This document shows, in pieces, positions 43,460 to 51,920 of a DNA stretch of 64,000 bases. A program made the position numbers and the translations under genes. The DNA lies in NCBI GenBank assembly GCA_942491465.1, contig CALOBA010000017.1, positions 1 through 64,000 of the forward strand, in the 5' to 3' direction. The notes below the pieces were generated by a model. The model was given only the letters and a program-made list of their open reading frames with translations, was not told the DNA's origin and made no database searches. Origin of the DNA: CALOBA01 sp942491465 (GTDB lineage Bacteria; Pseudomonadota; Gammaproteobacteria; Chromatiales; Chromatiaceae). The stretch's first letter is position 1; each line of letters opens with the position of its first letter.

Positions 43460-43984
43460 TCATTCGGTTTCGTAGATGTAGTCTCGATAGCTGCGCGCCA
43501 CGACTCGCCACCAGTCGAAGGTGTCGTCGAGGTTTTCCCGGGTCATGCCGCCCACGAGCGTGAAGTTCAGCTCCAATGCCGGGTCGTTGTCGTCATCGAG
43601 CCAGGCCTTGCCGAAGCGCCGCTCGGCGTTCCAGTGGTTGATGCGCTGCATGTCCATGTTCGCGCCGCTGAAGCCGGCCGTGAATTGGGCGGACTTGCAG
43701 GTGTCGGTGGCCTCGTCGCAGTCGTAGAGGACCAGCGCGTATTTGATGCCGTCGATGCGCCCGGAGATCATCGGCAGACCGTTCCCTGAGGTTTCGCGCT
43801 CGGCCGATCCCCAGCCGCGGGCGATTTCGTAGATGTCCTTGATGGTCGGGGCGAGGACTGTTCGGCAGTCCGGGGGGCCGGAGAGCAGCTTCCCGGTCGG
43901 TTGCGCCAGGGCATGTGGGGAGGCGACGGCGCTCAGCAGCAGAAGGATCGGCAGGAAGCGAGGGGTGGCGGTGCGATCAGACAT
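43460..43984 (-). CDS. YbjN domain-containing secreted protein
   Basis: A 174-residue precursor with an N-terminal signal peptide (FLPILLLLSAVASPHALA). The body has the YbjN-type pattern: SGRIDGIKYALVLYDCDEAT, SAQFTAGFSG, then NHWNAERRFGKAWLDDDNDP and LVGGMTRENLDDTFDWW. YbjN-like proteins have a chaperone-like fold of uncertain role. Start at 43984 has GGAG 9 bases upstream. It is divergent to the type VI secretion genes (293-bp gap with no other gene). Confidence 0.8.
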   Translation of the reverse strand: MSDRTATPRFLPILLLLSAVASPHALAQPTGKLLSGPPDCRTVLAPTIKDIYEIARGWGSAERETSGNGLPMISGRIDGIKYALVLYDCDEATDTCKSAQFTAGFSGANMDMQRINHWNAERRFGKAWLDDDNDPALELNFTLVGGMTRENLDDTFDWWRVVARSYRDYIYETE

Positions 43985-44277
43985 GGGGTCGTGCTCCGGT
44001 GGCGGGGTAGGAATGGGGTCCAGGCAGGGCGTTGGCCCAGGGGATGCGCACAGTCTATCGAATCGGTCCTGCGGGGTGGGGCGTCGAGCGACTGCGGCGC
44101 CGTCGGCGCGATGCACCGGAGGACGCCTAGGGCCGCTGACCGGTACCCAACCGGCGCGAAGATGGCGCGCAAACTCTCGGCCAACCGGCTAAGATACTCG
44201 CTCATCGGCCCGGGCTCGGTGCAACCAAGTCAGGGTGCGACCCAACGCCCGTTCGCGACGGCTGTTTGGAGGGCCGT

Positions 44278-45981
44278 ATGATCAACCTGGATCCCGCATG
44301 GCGAGAGCTCGGTCGAAGTCCGATCGAGGGACCTGACCCGTTCGGTGAGAACCCGAGCGACGACATCAGCTTCGAGGCCCTTGAGGCCGAGATCGACAAG
44401 CTCCAATCCGACCCCGCCGCCGTCGACTGGGAGGAGGTGGTCAAGTCTGCGGTGCTCATCCTCGGCACCCGGGGCAAGGACTGGTGCGTGGCCTGCCGGT
44501 TGACCGCGGCCCTGTATCAGCTGCACGGCTACCAAGGGCTGGCGATCGGTATGGCCATCCTGCGCGACATGATCGACGCGTCGCGCTGGGAGAAGATATT
44601 CCCGCCGAAGAGACGGGCCAAGCGCCGCGGCAGCTTCCTCGATTGGCTCTCCGGGCGCCTGACCTCTGCGCTGGAGAAGGTGCACGACGAACCCCATGCC
44701 GCGGATGCCGAGGCCCTTGGCGAGGCGGCCGAGTCCCTGCGCGAGATCAACGCCCGCTTGGGCGAGGCCCTCGGGGACCATGCGCCGATCCTCAACGGCC
44801 TGGCGCGGGATCTCGACGGACTCTACGCCACCGCCAGTGCCCTGGCCGAGGCCGAAACGAAGGCCGCGGAGCCGGAGCCGGAGCCCGAGCCGGCCCCGGC
44901 GGCACCCAAGCCCGCCGATGCCGGCGCGGCGCCCGCCGGTGGCACGCCGGCGCAGCCCGCCGCCGAGCCCCCGGCCCGGACGCCGGAGCCGGCCACCGCG
45001 CCGCCTCCGCCTCCGCCGCAGGCGGCACCCCCACCTCCGCCACCGGTCCAGCTCAGCGGCGACCTGACGAAATCCCTGCGCGAGCTTAAGAACGCCATGG
45101 TGGCGCTGGCCGCGTCGCTGCGCCAGACCCGCGCGTCGGATGCGCGCGGCTACGCCATGCTGCGCAACGCCATTTGGCTCGACCTGGAGCGGCTGCCGCC
45201 CAATCAGGACGGCGCCACGCCGATCCCCGAGCCGTCGCTGGAGCGGCGCAAGCAGTTCGAGCAATTGCAGCAGCAGGGCGACTGGGGCAACCTGATCCAC
45301 GAGGTGGAAAAGACCCTGGCGGCGGGGAGTATCTTCTGGCTGGACGGGCATCGTCTGGTCGCGAACGCCCTGGAAGAGCTCGGTCCCAGCTATCTCGACG
45401 CACGCAAGGCCATCGTGCAGTCACTGGCGATGCTGTTGCGCCGCTTTCCCGGACTGGAGCGGCTCAAGTTCCAGCAGGGCAGCGGCTTCGCCGACGAGTT
45501 GACCCTCGCCTGGATCGAGGCGGAGGTCCTCGCCGGTGGCGATGCGACCGCCGGCGCTGGCGGCGACGGTGCAGGCAGCAACCCCTGGGACGAGGCGGCC
45601 GCCGAGGCCCGCGGCCTGGCCGTCAAGGGCAAGATACAGGAGGGACTGGCCCTGTTTCACGACGGCATCCGCCAAGCCGGCAGCCTGCGCGAGCGCTTCT
45701 GCTGGGAGCTGGCCCAGGCCCGGGCCTGCGCCGACGCCGGCTATCGCGATACGGCGGCGATGCAGACGCGCTATCTGGCCTCGCTGGAGGAGGAATATCG
45801 GCTCGAAGAATGGGAGCCGGGTCTGGCAGTGGAGCTTGCCCGCCTGTACGTCGGCGTCAACGATCGGCCCAAGCCGGGGGAGGCGGGGGTCGACAAGGCC
45901 GACGTCGACCTGTACGAACGGATGCTGACCCGCTTATATCGTTATGATGTCACTGCGGCGCTGGCAGCCCAAGGGGGCTGA
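44278..45981 (+). CDS. tssA: Type VI secretion protein TssA
   Basis: A 567-residue TssA with an ImpA-type N-terminal domain (residues about 10-130: ISFEALEAEIDKLQSDPAAV, DWEEVVKSAVLILGTRGKDW). A Pro/Ala/Glu-rich linker follows at about 198-262, then a VasJ-like C-terminal region. TssA caps the growing sheath and contacts the baseplate. GGAGG lies 5 bases before the ATG at 44278. It is the first of seven tss genes in one direction. Confidence 0.92.
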   Translation: MINLDPAWRELGRSPIEGPDPFGENPSDDISFEALEAEIDKLQSDPAAVDWEEVVKSAVLILGTRGKDWCVACRLTAALYQLHGYQGLAIGMAILRDMIDASRWEKIFPPKRRAKRRGSFLDWLSGRLTSALEKVHDEPHAADAEALGEAAESLREINARLGEALGDHAPILNGLARDLDGLYATASALAEAETKAAEPEPEPEPAPAAPKPADAGAAPAGGTPAQPAAEPPARTPEPATAPPPPPPQAAPPPPPPVQLSGDLTKSLRELKNAMVALAASLRQTRASDARGYAMLRNAIWLDLERLPPNQDGATPIPEPSLERRKQFEQLQQQGDWGNLIHEVEKTLAAGSIFWLDGHRLVANALEELGPSYLDARKAIVQSLAMLLRRFPGLERLKFQQGSGFADELTLAWIEAEVLAGGDATAGAGGDGAGSNPWDEAAAEARGLAVKGKIQEGLALFHDGIRQAGSLRERFCWELAQARACADAGYRDTAAMQTRYLASLEEEYRLEEWEPGLAVELARLYVGVNDRPKPGEAGVDKADVDLYERMLTRLYRYDVTAALAAQGG

Positions 45982-46080
45982 AGCGTCGGATCACGCACCG
46001 GCGGCGCCGCGGGTGTCGTCAACATTGAGCGCTGCCGGGCATTGCCATGGCACGCCGGTTTCAACCAGAGGTACTGAGCC

Positions 46081-46566
46081 ATGCCGAAAGAAGGTTCCGT
46101 CGCACCGAAAGAACGTGTCAATATCGTCTATCGTCCGGCCACCGGCAACGCCAAGGAGGAGGTGGAGCTGCCGCTGAAGATGATGGTCATGGGCGACTTC
46201 ACCATGCGTGAGGAAGAGGACCCGCTGGAGGAGCGTGCGCCGATCAACGTCGACAAGGACAACTTCACCGAGGTCATGCGCAAACAGAAGCTGAACCTTT
46301 CGGTCAACGTCCCCGACCGGCTCTCCGGCGAGGAGGGCGAGGAGATGCCCGCCCATCTCAATTTCGATACGCTGAAAGACTTTTCCCCGGAGAGCATCGC
46401 CCGCCAGGTCCCCGAGCTGGCCAAGCTGATGCAGCTGCGCGATGCCCTGTCCTTCCTCAAGGGGCCGCTCGGCAATGTGCCCGCATTCCGCAAGCATCTG
46501 CAGTCGATGATCGATGACCCGGAAGCCCGCGAGCGCCTGATGAAGGAACTCAAGTCCGAAGAGTAG
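46081..46566 (+). CDS. tssB: Type VI contractile sheath small subunit TssB
   Basis: A 161-residue VipA homologue: RVNIVYRPATGNAKEEVELP, LKMMVMGDFTMREEEDPLEE and RLSGEEGEEMPAHLNFDTLK are typical. It pairs with TssC to form the contractile sheath. It starts 99 bases after tssA and ends 119 bases before tssC; the second gap contains CGTTGCAACGCCAGTGCGGG but no clear terminator. Confidence 0.95.
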   Translation: MPKEGSVAPKERVNIVYRPATGNAKEEVELPLKMMVMGDFTMREEEDPLEERAPINVDKDNFTEVMRKQKLNLSVNVPDRLSGEEGEEMPAHLNFDTLKDFSPESIARQVPELAKLMQLRDALSFLKGPLGNVPAFRKHLQSMIDDPEARERLMKELKSEE

Positions 46567-46685
46567 TCTTGATCATGCCTGCAATGCCCGCGTTGCAACG
46601 CCAGTGCGGGATCAAGACACTGGGGTAATCGGTCGAATCTGCTCCTCCAATCTGAATTTGTCGTCACTATCGTCTGGGGAAAATC

Positions 46686-48182
46686 ATGGCTGAAAACGAA
46701 GAAGCTCAAGAGGCCGCACCGGAAGCCGCGGCGGCCGCAGAGGAACAGGTCTCGGTGCTGGACGAGATCCTCGAACAGACCAATACAAAACCGGCGGATG
46801 AAGAGTCCTATTCGCTCGCCAAGCGCGGCGTGCAGGCCTTCATCGGCCAGATGCTTGACCCGGCCCATGCCAACGAGCGGGTGCACAAGCGCGTCGTCGA
46901 CGAGATGATCTCCGAGATCGACAAGAAGCTCAGCGCGCAGATCGACGAGATCCTGCACAACGCCGACTTCCAGAAGATGGAATCGGCGTGGCGCGGCCTG
47001 AAGTACATGGTCGATCAGACGGATTTCCGCGAGAACATCAAGATCGAGATCCTCAACGTCTCCAAGGAAGCCTTGCTGGAAGACTTCGAGGATGCACCGG
47101 AGGTCACCAAGTGCGGCCTCTACAAGCACGTCTACACGAGTGAGTACGGCCAGTTCGGCGGCCAGCCCGTCGGCGTCATGATCGGCAACTACGAGTTCGA
47201 TGCCGGTGCCCAGGACGTGAAGCTGCTGCAGTCGGTCGCCAGCGTCGCGGCCATGTCCCATGCCCCGTTCATCGCCGCCGCATCACCGAAGTTCTTCGGT
47301 GTCGACGATATCCAGAAGCTGGTCAACCTGAAGGATATCGCGGCCATCTTCGAGGGGCCGCAGTACGCGAAGTGGAACGGCTTCCGCGAATCGGAGGATT
47401 CCCGCTACATCGGCTTGACCATGCCGCGGTTCCTGTTGCGGCTGCCCTACGACCCGGAAAGCAATCCGGTCAAGGCGTTCGAGTATCACGAGCAGATCGA
47501 GGACGATCACGCCCGCTACCTCTGGGGCAATACGGCATTTGCCTTCGCAACCCGTATCGCCGACAGCTTCGCCAAGTATCGCTGGTGCCCGAACATCATC
47601 GGCCCGCAGAGCGGTGGCGCGGTCGAAGACCTGAACCTGCACCAGTTCGAGTCCATGGGCGCCATCGAGACCAAGATCCCCACCGAAGTCATGGTCTCCG
47701 ATCGGCGCGAGTACGAACTGGCCGAGGCCGGCTTCATCCCGCTGGTGTTCCGCAAGGGCAGCGACAACGCGTCGTTCTTCTCGGCCAACTCGGTGCAGAA
47801 GCCCAAGTACTTCGGCACCAGCAAGGAAGGCAAGACGGCCGAGACCAACTACAAGCTCGGCACCCAGCTACCCTACATGTTCATCATCAATCGCTTGGCC
47901 CACTACATCAAGGTCCTGCAGCGGGAGAACATCGGTAGTTGGAAGGACCGCAGTTCCTTGCAGGCGGAACTCAACACCTGGATCAGCCAGTACGTCTCCA
48001 ACCAGGAGAACCCGACCCCTGCGGTGCGCAGTCGCCGTCCGTTGCGCGAGGCGCTGATCGAGGTCCAGGATGTTGAAGGCGATCCCGGCTGGTATAAGGT
48101 CGACATGAAGGTCCGTCCGCACTTCAAGTACATGGGAGCGGACTTCACATTGTCGCTGGTCGGCAAGCTGGATCAGGATTAA
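46686..48182 (+). CDS. tssC: Type VI contractile sheath large subunit TssC
   Basis: A 498-residue VipB homologue with an acidic N-terminus (EEAQEAAPEAAAAAEEQVSV) and the conserved body: ESAWRGLKYMVDQTDFRENI, RFLLRLPYDPESNPVKAFEY and LPYMFIINRLAHYIKVLQRE. With TssB it builds the sheath. The stop codon TAA (48180-48182) is the first three bases of a 162-bp hairpin element, which separates this gene from tssE. Confidence 0.95.
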   Translation: MAENEEAQEAAPEAAAAAEEQVSVLDEILEQTNTKPADEESYSLAKRGVQAFIGQMLDPAHANERVHKRVVDEMISEIDKKLSAQIDEILHNADFQKMESAWRGLKYMVDQTDFRENIKIEILNVSKEALLEDFEDAPEVTKCGLYKHVYTSEYGQFGGQPVGVMIGNYEFDAGAQDVKLLQSVASVAAMSHAPFIAAASPKFFGVDDIQKLVNLKDIAAIFEGPQYAKWNGFRESEDSRYIGLTMPRFLLRLPYDPESNPVKAFEYHEQIEDDHARYLWGNTAFAFATRIADSFAKYRWCPNIIGPQSGGAVEDLNLHQFESMGAIETKIPTEVMVSDRREYELAEAGFIPLVFRKGSDNASFFSANSVQKPKYFGTSKEGKTAETNYKLGTQLPYMFIINRLAHYIKVLQRENIGSWKDRSSLQAELNTWISQYVSNQENPTPAVRSRRPLREALIEVQDVEGDPGWYKVDMKVRPHFKYMGADFTLSLVGKLDQD

Positions 48183-48341
48183 GGCGATTGCCGGAAACTT
48201 TCATACCAGATGACGCAGGATTGACGTTCGCCTTCAAGGAGGGCTGGCGAGAGCTGAGCTCGCTATGTGACCGCCAGCCCGACGCCGAAGGCGGGCGTCA
48301 AGACAAGTCAGATGGTATGAAAGTTGACAGAAATCGCCTAA
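48180..48341 (-). mobile_element. 162-bp hairpin element family, copy 3 (complete, inverted)
   Basis: The same 162 bp as 11263-11424 in the opposite direction, starting TAAGGCGATTGCCGGAAACT. Its first bases form the tssC stop codon. Its inverted ends and the internal GCCAGCCCGACGCC dyad could fold in the tss transcript and lower expression of tssE and later genes. 48342-48530 holds no gene. Confidence 0.85.
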
Positions 48342-48530
48342 GGCCGTTTCGGGGCGGCGCGGCCCGCGCCGCCGCCCCAGGGTCCGCCAAGCCCGGTCGC
48401 TTCGGTGCCCGGGCCAGCGGATTCCAGCTTGATGAGAGCGGTCCGCCGGGCCCTGCGGGCACTGCATCGACGATGACGGGGCGTTTGTCAACGTCGCGTC
48501 CCCAGCCACCTATGCGCTCGAGGTTACATC

Positions 48531-48944
48531 ATGGCCCATGAAAGCTCACTGCTTGAGCGCATCGCCGCGGGGAGGCGGGAGACCAAGATCGACTTGGATC
48601 CCGCGTTGGTTGCCGAGTCGGTGCTCAAGCACCTGGAACGCTTGTTCAACGTACGCCAAGGCAATGTGAGCACGCGCGCCGACTATGGTCTGCCGGACAT
48701 CAACAGCCTGTCCCACGAATTCCCGGACGCCGGCGTCGAGTTCCGCAAGGCGATCAAGCGGGCCATCGACGAGTTCGAGCCACGCCTGCGCGGCACCACG
48801 GTCACTTCCGATGAAGAGAACCGCGACGACATGCTGCGGCTGCGCTTCAAGATCAACGCCAAGCTTATCGCCAAGGGCATGAAGCAACCGATCAACTTCA
48901 CCACCCAGATCGACGACGACGGCAAGTTTCGGGTCTCAAATTAG
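48531..48944 (+). CDS. tssE: Type VI baseplate protein TssE (gp25-like)
   Basis: A 137-residue gp25-like protein: KHLERLFNVRQGNVSTRADY, GLPDINSLSHEFPDAG and KRAIDEFEPRL fit the family. It is part of the wedge that starts sheath assembly. It ends 2 bases before tssF. It lies 348 bases after tssC, a gap created largely by a hairpin element. Confidence 0.93.
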   Translation: MAHESSLLERIAAGRRETKIDLDPALVAESVLKHLERLFNVRQGNVSTRADYGLPDINSLSHEFPDAGVEFRKAIKRAIDEFEPRLRGTTVTSDEENRDDMLRLRFKINAKLIAKGMKQPINFTTQIDDDGKFRVSN

Positions 48945-48946
48945 CC

Positions 48947-50737
48947 ATGTCGTTCAACGATTACTTCCAAGACGAGATGGATTATCTCGTCGAGCTCGGC
49001 GCCGAGTTCGTCAAAGAGAACGCCAAGCTTGAGCCCTTCCTCAGCCCCAGCGACCCCGACCCGGACGTGCGCCGTCTGCTGGAAGGGTTCGCATTTCTGA
49101 CCGGTCGCCTGCGGCAGAAGCTCGACGACGAGTTCCCGGAGCTGACCCACTCGCTGATGCGGGTGCTCTGGCCGCATTACCTGCGCCCGATCCCGTGCAT
49201 GTCGGTGATCGAGTTCACGCCGATCCCGGGGGCCGTTACCGAGCGCCAGCGCATCGTCAAGGGGCGTCGGGTCGAGGGCCGCCCGCTTGGTGATCCGCCG
49301 ATCCAGTGCCAGTTCCAGACCTGCTACGACGTCGACGTCCTGCCCATCAAGCTGACCACCGTCGAGTACCGCAACGCCGGTAGTGGCGGCGTGCTCGATC
49401 TGACCATTTCACCGCTGGCCGGCGTGCCCCTCGATAAGGCCGGTCTGGAGCAGCTGCGCCTGTATCTGCATACCGATCGGGATTCCGCCGTCGGATCGGT
49501 GCTCTACCTGTGGCTGCGCCGCTACTTGGACGACATCGAGATCACGGCGATCTCGGTGGATGGGGATCAGCAGGTGTTTCGGCTGCCGCCCGAGCGCATC
49601 CAGCCCGTCGGAATGGATGCGCAGACCTCGCTGCTGCCGTATCCGGCCAACGCCTTCAACGGCTATCGTCTGCTGCAGGAGTATTTCGCCCTGCCGGAGA
49701 AGTTCCATTTTGTCGATCTGCAGGGGCTCGAGTTCCTGGCCGAAGTACCCTGGGTGGACCGGCTCCAGATCAGCTTCCGCTTCTCACGCCCGCTCGATGA
49801 CTACCTGCGCGTGCGCCCGGAGCACGTGCGACTGCACTGCACGCCGATCGTCAATCTGTTCCCACTCGATGCCGATCCCATTCGCCTCGCCCACCGGCAG
49901 ACCGAATATCGGGTCCGCCCGCACTCCCAAGAGCCTCGGTTTTTCGAGGTCTTCAGCGTCGATCGCGTCTCCGGGGCCATCCAGGGCACCGGACGCACCC
50001 ATCAGTTCACCGAGTTCGAGTCGTTCCAGCACGAACACGAGTGGGACGAGGAGATGGCCGGTTACTACCGGCTGCGGCTAGCGCCGACCGTGGTCGGCCG
50101 GGGCGTGGAGACCTACATCTCGTTCGTCACCGAGGGCGGCAATGTGGGCATACCGCCGATGGAGACGGTATCCATGGAGCTGACCTGTACCAACCGCAAC
50201 CTGCCCGAACTGCTGCGCGTCGGCGAGATCGACCGGCACAGCGACAATTCGCCGGAGTTCACCAAGTTCCGCAACATCGCCAAGGTCACCCCGTCGCTGG
50301 CGCCGCCGCTGGACGCCCGCCTGCATTGGCGCCTGGTCTCGAATATGGCCCTGAACTACATGTCGTTGCTGAATGTGGACGCGCTGCGCGAGATCCTGGC
50401 GACCTACGACTTCGGCACCTTTGTCGATGCGCAGGCGAAACGGGCATCGGAGGCGCGGCTGAAGGGCATCGAACAGGTCGACGTAGAACCGATGATTCGC
50501 CTCAAGCGCGGCCTGCCGGTGCGCGGCCTGCGCACGACCATGAAGCTGCGCGAGAGCAGCTTCGGCGGTCAGGGTCTGGGCGGCGAGGCCGGCATGTTCA
50601 TGTTCGGTACCGTGCTGAACGAGTTCCTCGGGCTCTATGCGAGCGTCAACTCGTTCCACGAGCTGCATGTGCTGGGCACCGAGCGCAAGGAGATCTACCG
50701 ATGGCCCCGCCGCGACGGGCTGCTGCCCCTGCTGTGA
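48947..50737 (+). CDS. tssF: Type VI baseplate protein TssF
   Basis: A 596-residue baseplate protein: FNDYFQDEMDYLVELGAEFV, RVLWPHYLRPIPCMSVIEF, DYLRVRPEHVRLHCTPIVNL FPL in sequence and a C-terminal NEFLGLYASVNSFHELH are family landmarks. It binds TssG and TssE in the wedge. Its stop overlaps the GTG of tssG. Confidence 0.95.
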   Translation: MSFNDYFQDEMDYLVELGAEFVKENAKLEPFLSPSDPDPDVRRLLEGFAFLTGRLRQKLDDEFPELTHSLMRVLWPHYLRPIPCMSVIEFTPIPGAVTERQRIVKGRRVEGRPLGDPPIQCQFQTCYDVDVLPIKLTTVEYRNAGSGGVLDLTISPLAGVPLDKAGLEQLRLYLHTDRDSAVGSVLYLWLRRYLDDIEITAISVDGDQQVFRLPPERIQPVGMDAQTSLLPYPANAFNGYRLLQEYFALPEKFHFVDLQGLEFLAEVPWVDRLQISFRFSRPLDDYLRVRPEHVRLHCTPIVNLFPLDADPIRLAHRQTEYRVRPHSQEPRFFEVFSVDRVSGAIQGTGRTHQFTEFESFQHEHEWDEEMAGYYRLRLAPTVVGRGVETYISFVTEGGNVGIPPMETVSMELTCTNRNLPELLRVGEIDRHSDNSPEFTKFRNIAKVTPSLAPPLDARLHWRLVSNMALNYMSLLNVDALREILATYDFGTFVDAQAKRASEARLKGIEQVDVEPMIRLKRGLPVRGLRTTMKLRESSFGGQGLGGEAGMFMFGTVLNEFLGLYASVNSFHELHVLGTERKEIYRWPRRDGLLPLL

Positions 50738-51747
50738 ACGACGGCCTCCCCGAGCTTACGGTCTCCATCGAGGGCGAGGACGCCTTCGAGCAGGACGCGC
50801 GACATTTCCACTTCTTTCAGGTCGTCGACCTGATCGAGAAGATGTCGCCTGACAACGTCCAAGTGGGCTATCGCGGCCCCTGCAGTCGCGAGCCGATCCG
50901 CTTCGTCGGCAATTTCTCCCTGGGCTTTCCCGCCGCGGACATCGAACATATCGAGCGCTACGTCGCCCACGACGGCCAAGTCCGCTATCGGATGATGGTC
51001 AACTTCCTCGGTCTCTATGGCCAAAGCTCGCCGTTGCCCACCTGGTACACGGAGGACATCGTCCACGAGGAGCTCGACGACCACGCGGTCAAGGACTTTC
51101 TGGACCTGTTCCAGCACCGCTCGGTCTCGCTGCTGCAGCGCTGCTGGACCAAGTACCGCTACTACCGCGAATACCGCAGCGACGGCTCCGACCCGATCTC
51201 CCAGTGGCTGTTCTCGCTGATGGGTGTGCTGCACCCGTCCCTGCGCCAGGGCACGGCCCTGAACTGGCAGCGGCTGCTCGCCTATGCCGGCATCATCGCC
51301 ATGCGCAATCACTCCGCGCCGATGATCCGGGGCGTGATGTCGCACTACTTCCCCGACACACCCATCGAGATCGAGCAGCTCATCGAGCAAATGTCGCCCA
51401 TCGCCCCGGATCAGCGCGCCCATCTGGGCACGGCGAACTGCCAGCTGGGCGAGGATCTGACCCTCGGCGAGGCGGTGCCGGACTGCGGCAGCCGCATCAA
51501 GATCTCCATGGGTCCGCTCGGCTTCGCCCGCTTTCGGCGCTTCCTGCCCGACGGCGACGACCATGCCGCGGCCAAAGACCTGGTCAATATCCTGCTCATC
51601 GACCAGATGCAGTGCGACTTCGAGCTGATACTGCGCCAGGACCAGATCCCGCCGTTCGAGCTGGCCGAGAACAGCCCGTGCCGGCTCGGCTGGTCCACCT
51701 GGCTGGGTCAGCGCGACGACGACGGCGTGGTGGTATTTTCCGATTGA
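50734..51747 (+). CDS. tssG: Type VI baseplate protein TssG
   Basis: A 337-residue TssG. It starts at a GTG overlapping the tssF stop (GTGA), since no ATG gives the family N-terminus. Landmarks: RHFHFFQVVDLIEKMSP, VNFLGLYGQSSPLPTWYTED, GPLGFARFRRFLPDGDDH and ENSPCRLGWSTWLGQ. The following 173 bases hold CTTTGCGCCCTGCGTGCC, a dispersed motif also seen near 56510. Confidence 0.93.
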   Translation: MNDGLPELTVSIEGEDAFEQDARHFHFFQVVDLIEKMSPDNVQVGYRGPCSREPIRFVGNFSLGFPAADIEHIERYVAHDGQVRYRMMVNFLGLYGQSSPLPTWYTEDIVHEELDDHAVKDFLDLFQHRSVSLLQRCWTKYRYYREYRSDGSDPISQWLFSLMGVLHPSLRQGTALNWQRLLAYAGIIAMRNHSAPMIRGVMSHYFPDTPIEIEQLIEQMSPIAPDQRAHLGTANCQLGEDLTLGEAVPDCGSRIKISMGPLGFARFRRFLPDGDDHAAAKDLVNILLIDQMQCDFELILRQDQIPPFELAENSPCRLGWSTWLGQRDDDGVVVFSD

Positions 51748-51920
51748 TCGACCGTTGGAGCGGCTTCACGCCTGCAGGCATTCGAACCTTTATATTCTTT
51801 GCGCCCTGCGTGCCTTTGCGGCAATAGCCCTGCTTCGGCGACGCACCAAGGCGCGAAACCATCCACCGGCTGAGACAAGCCGGAGCTGAACGGGCCTTCA
51901 ACCTTCGAGGGGATTGAGAG

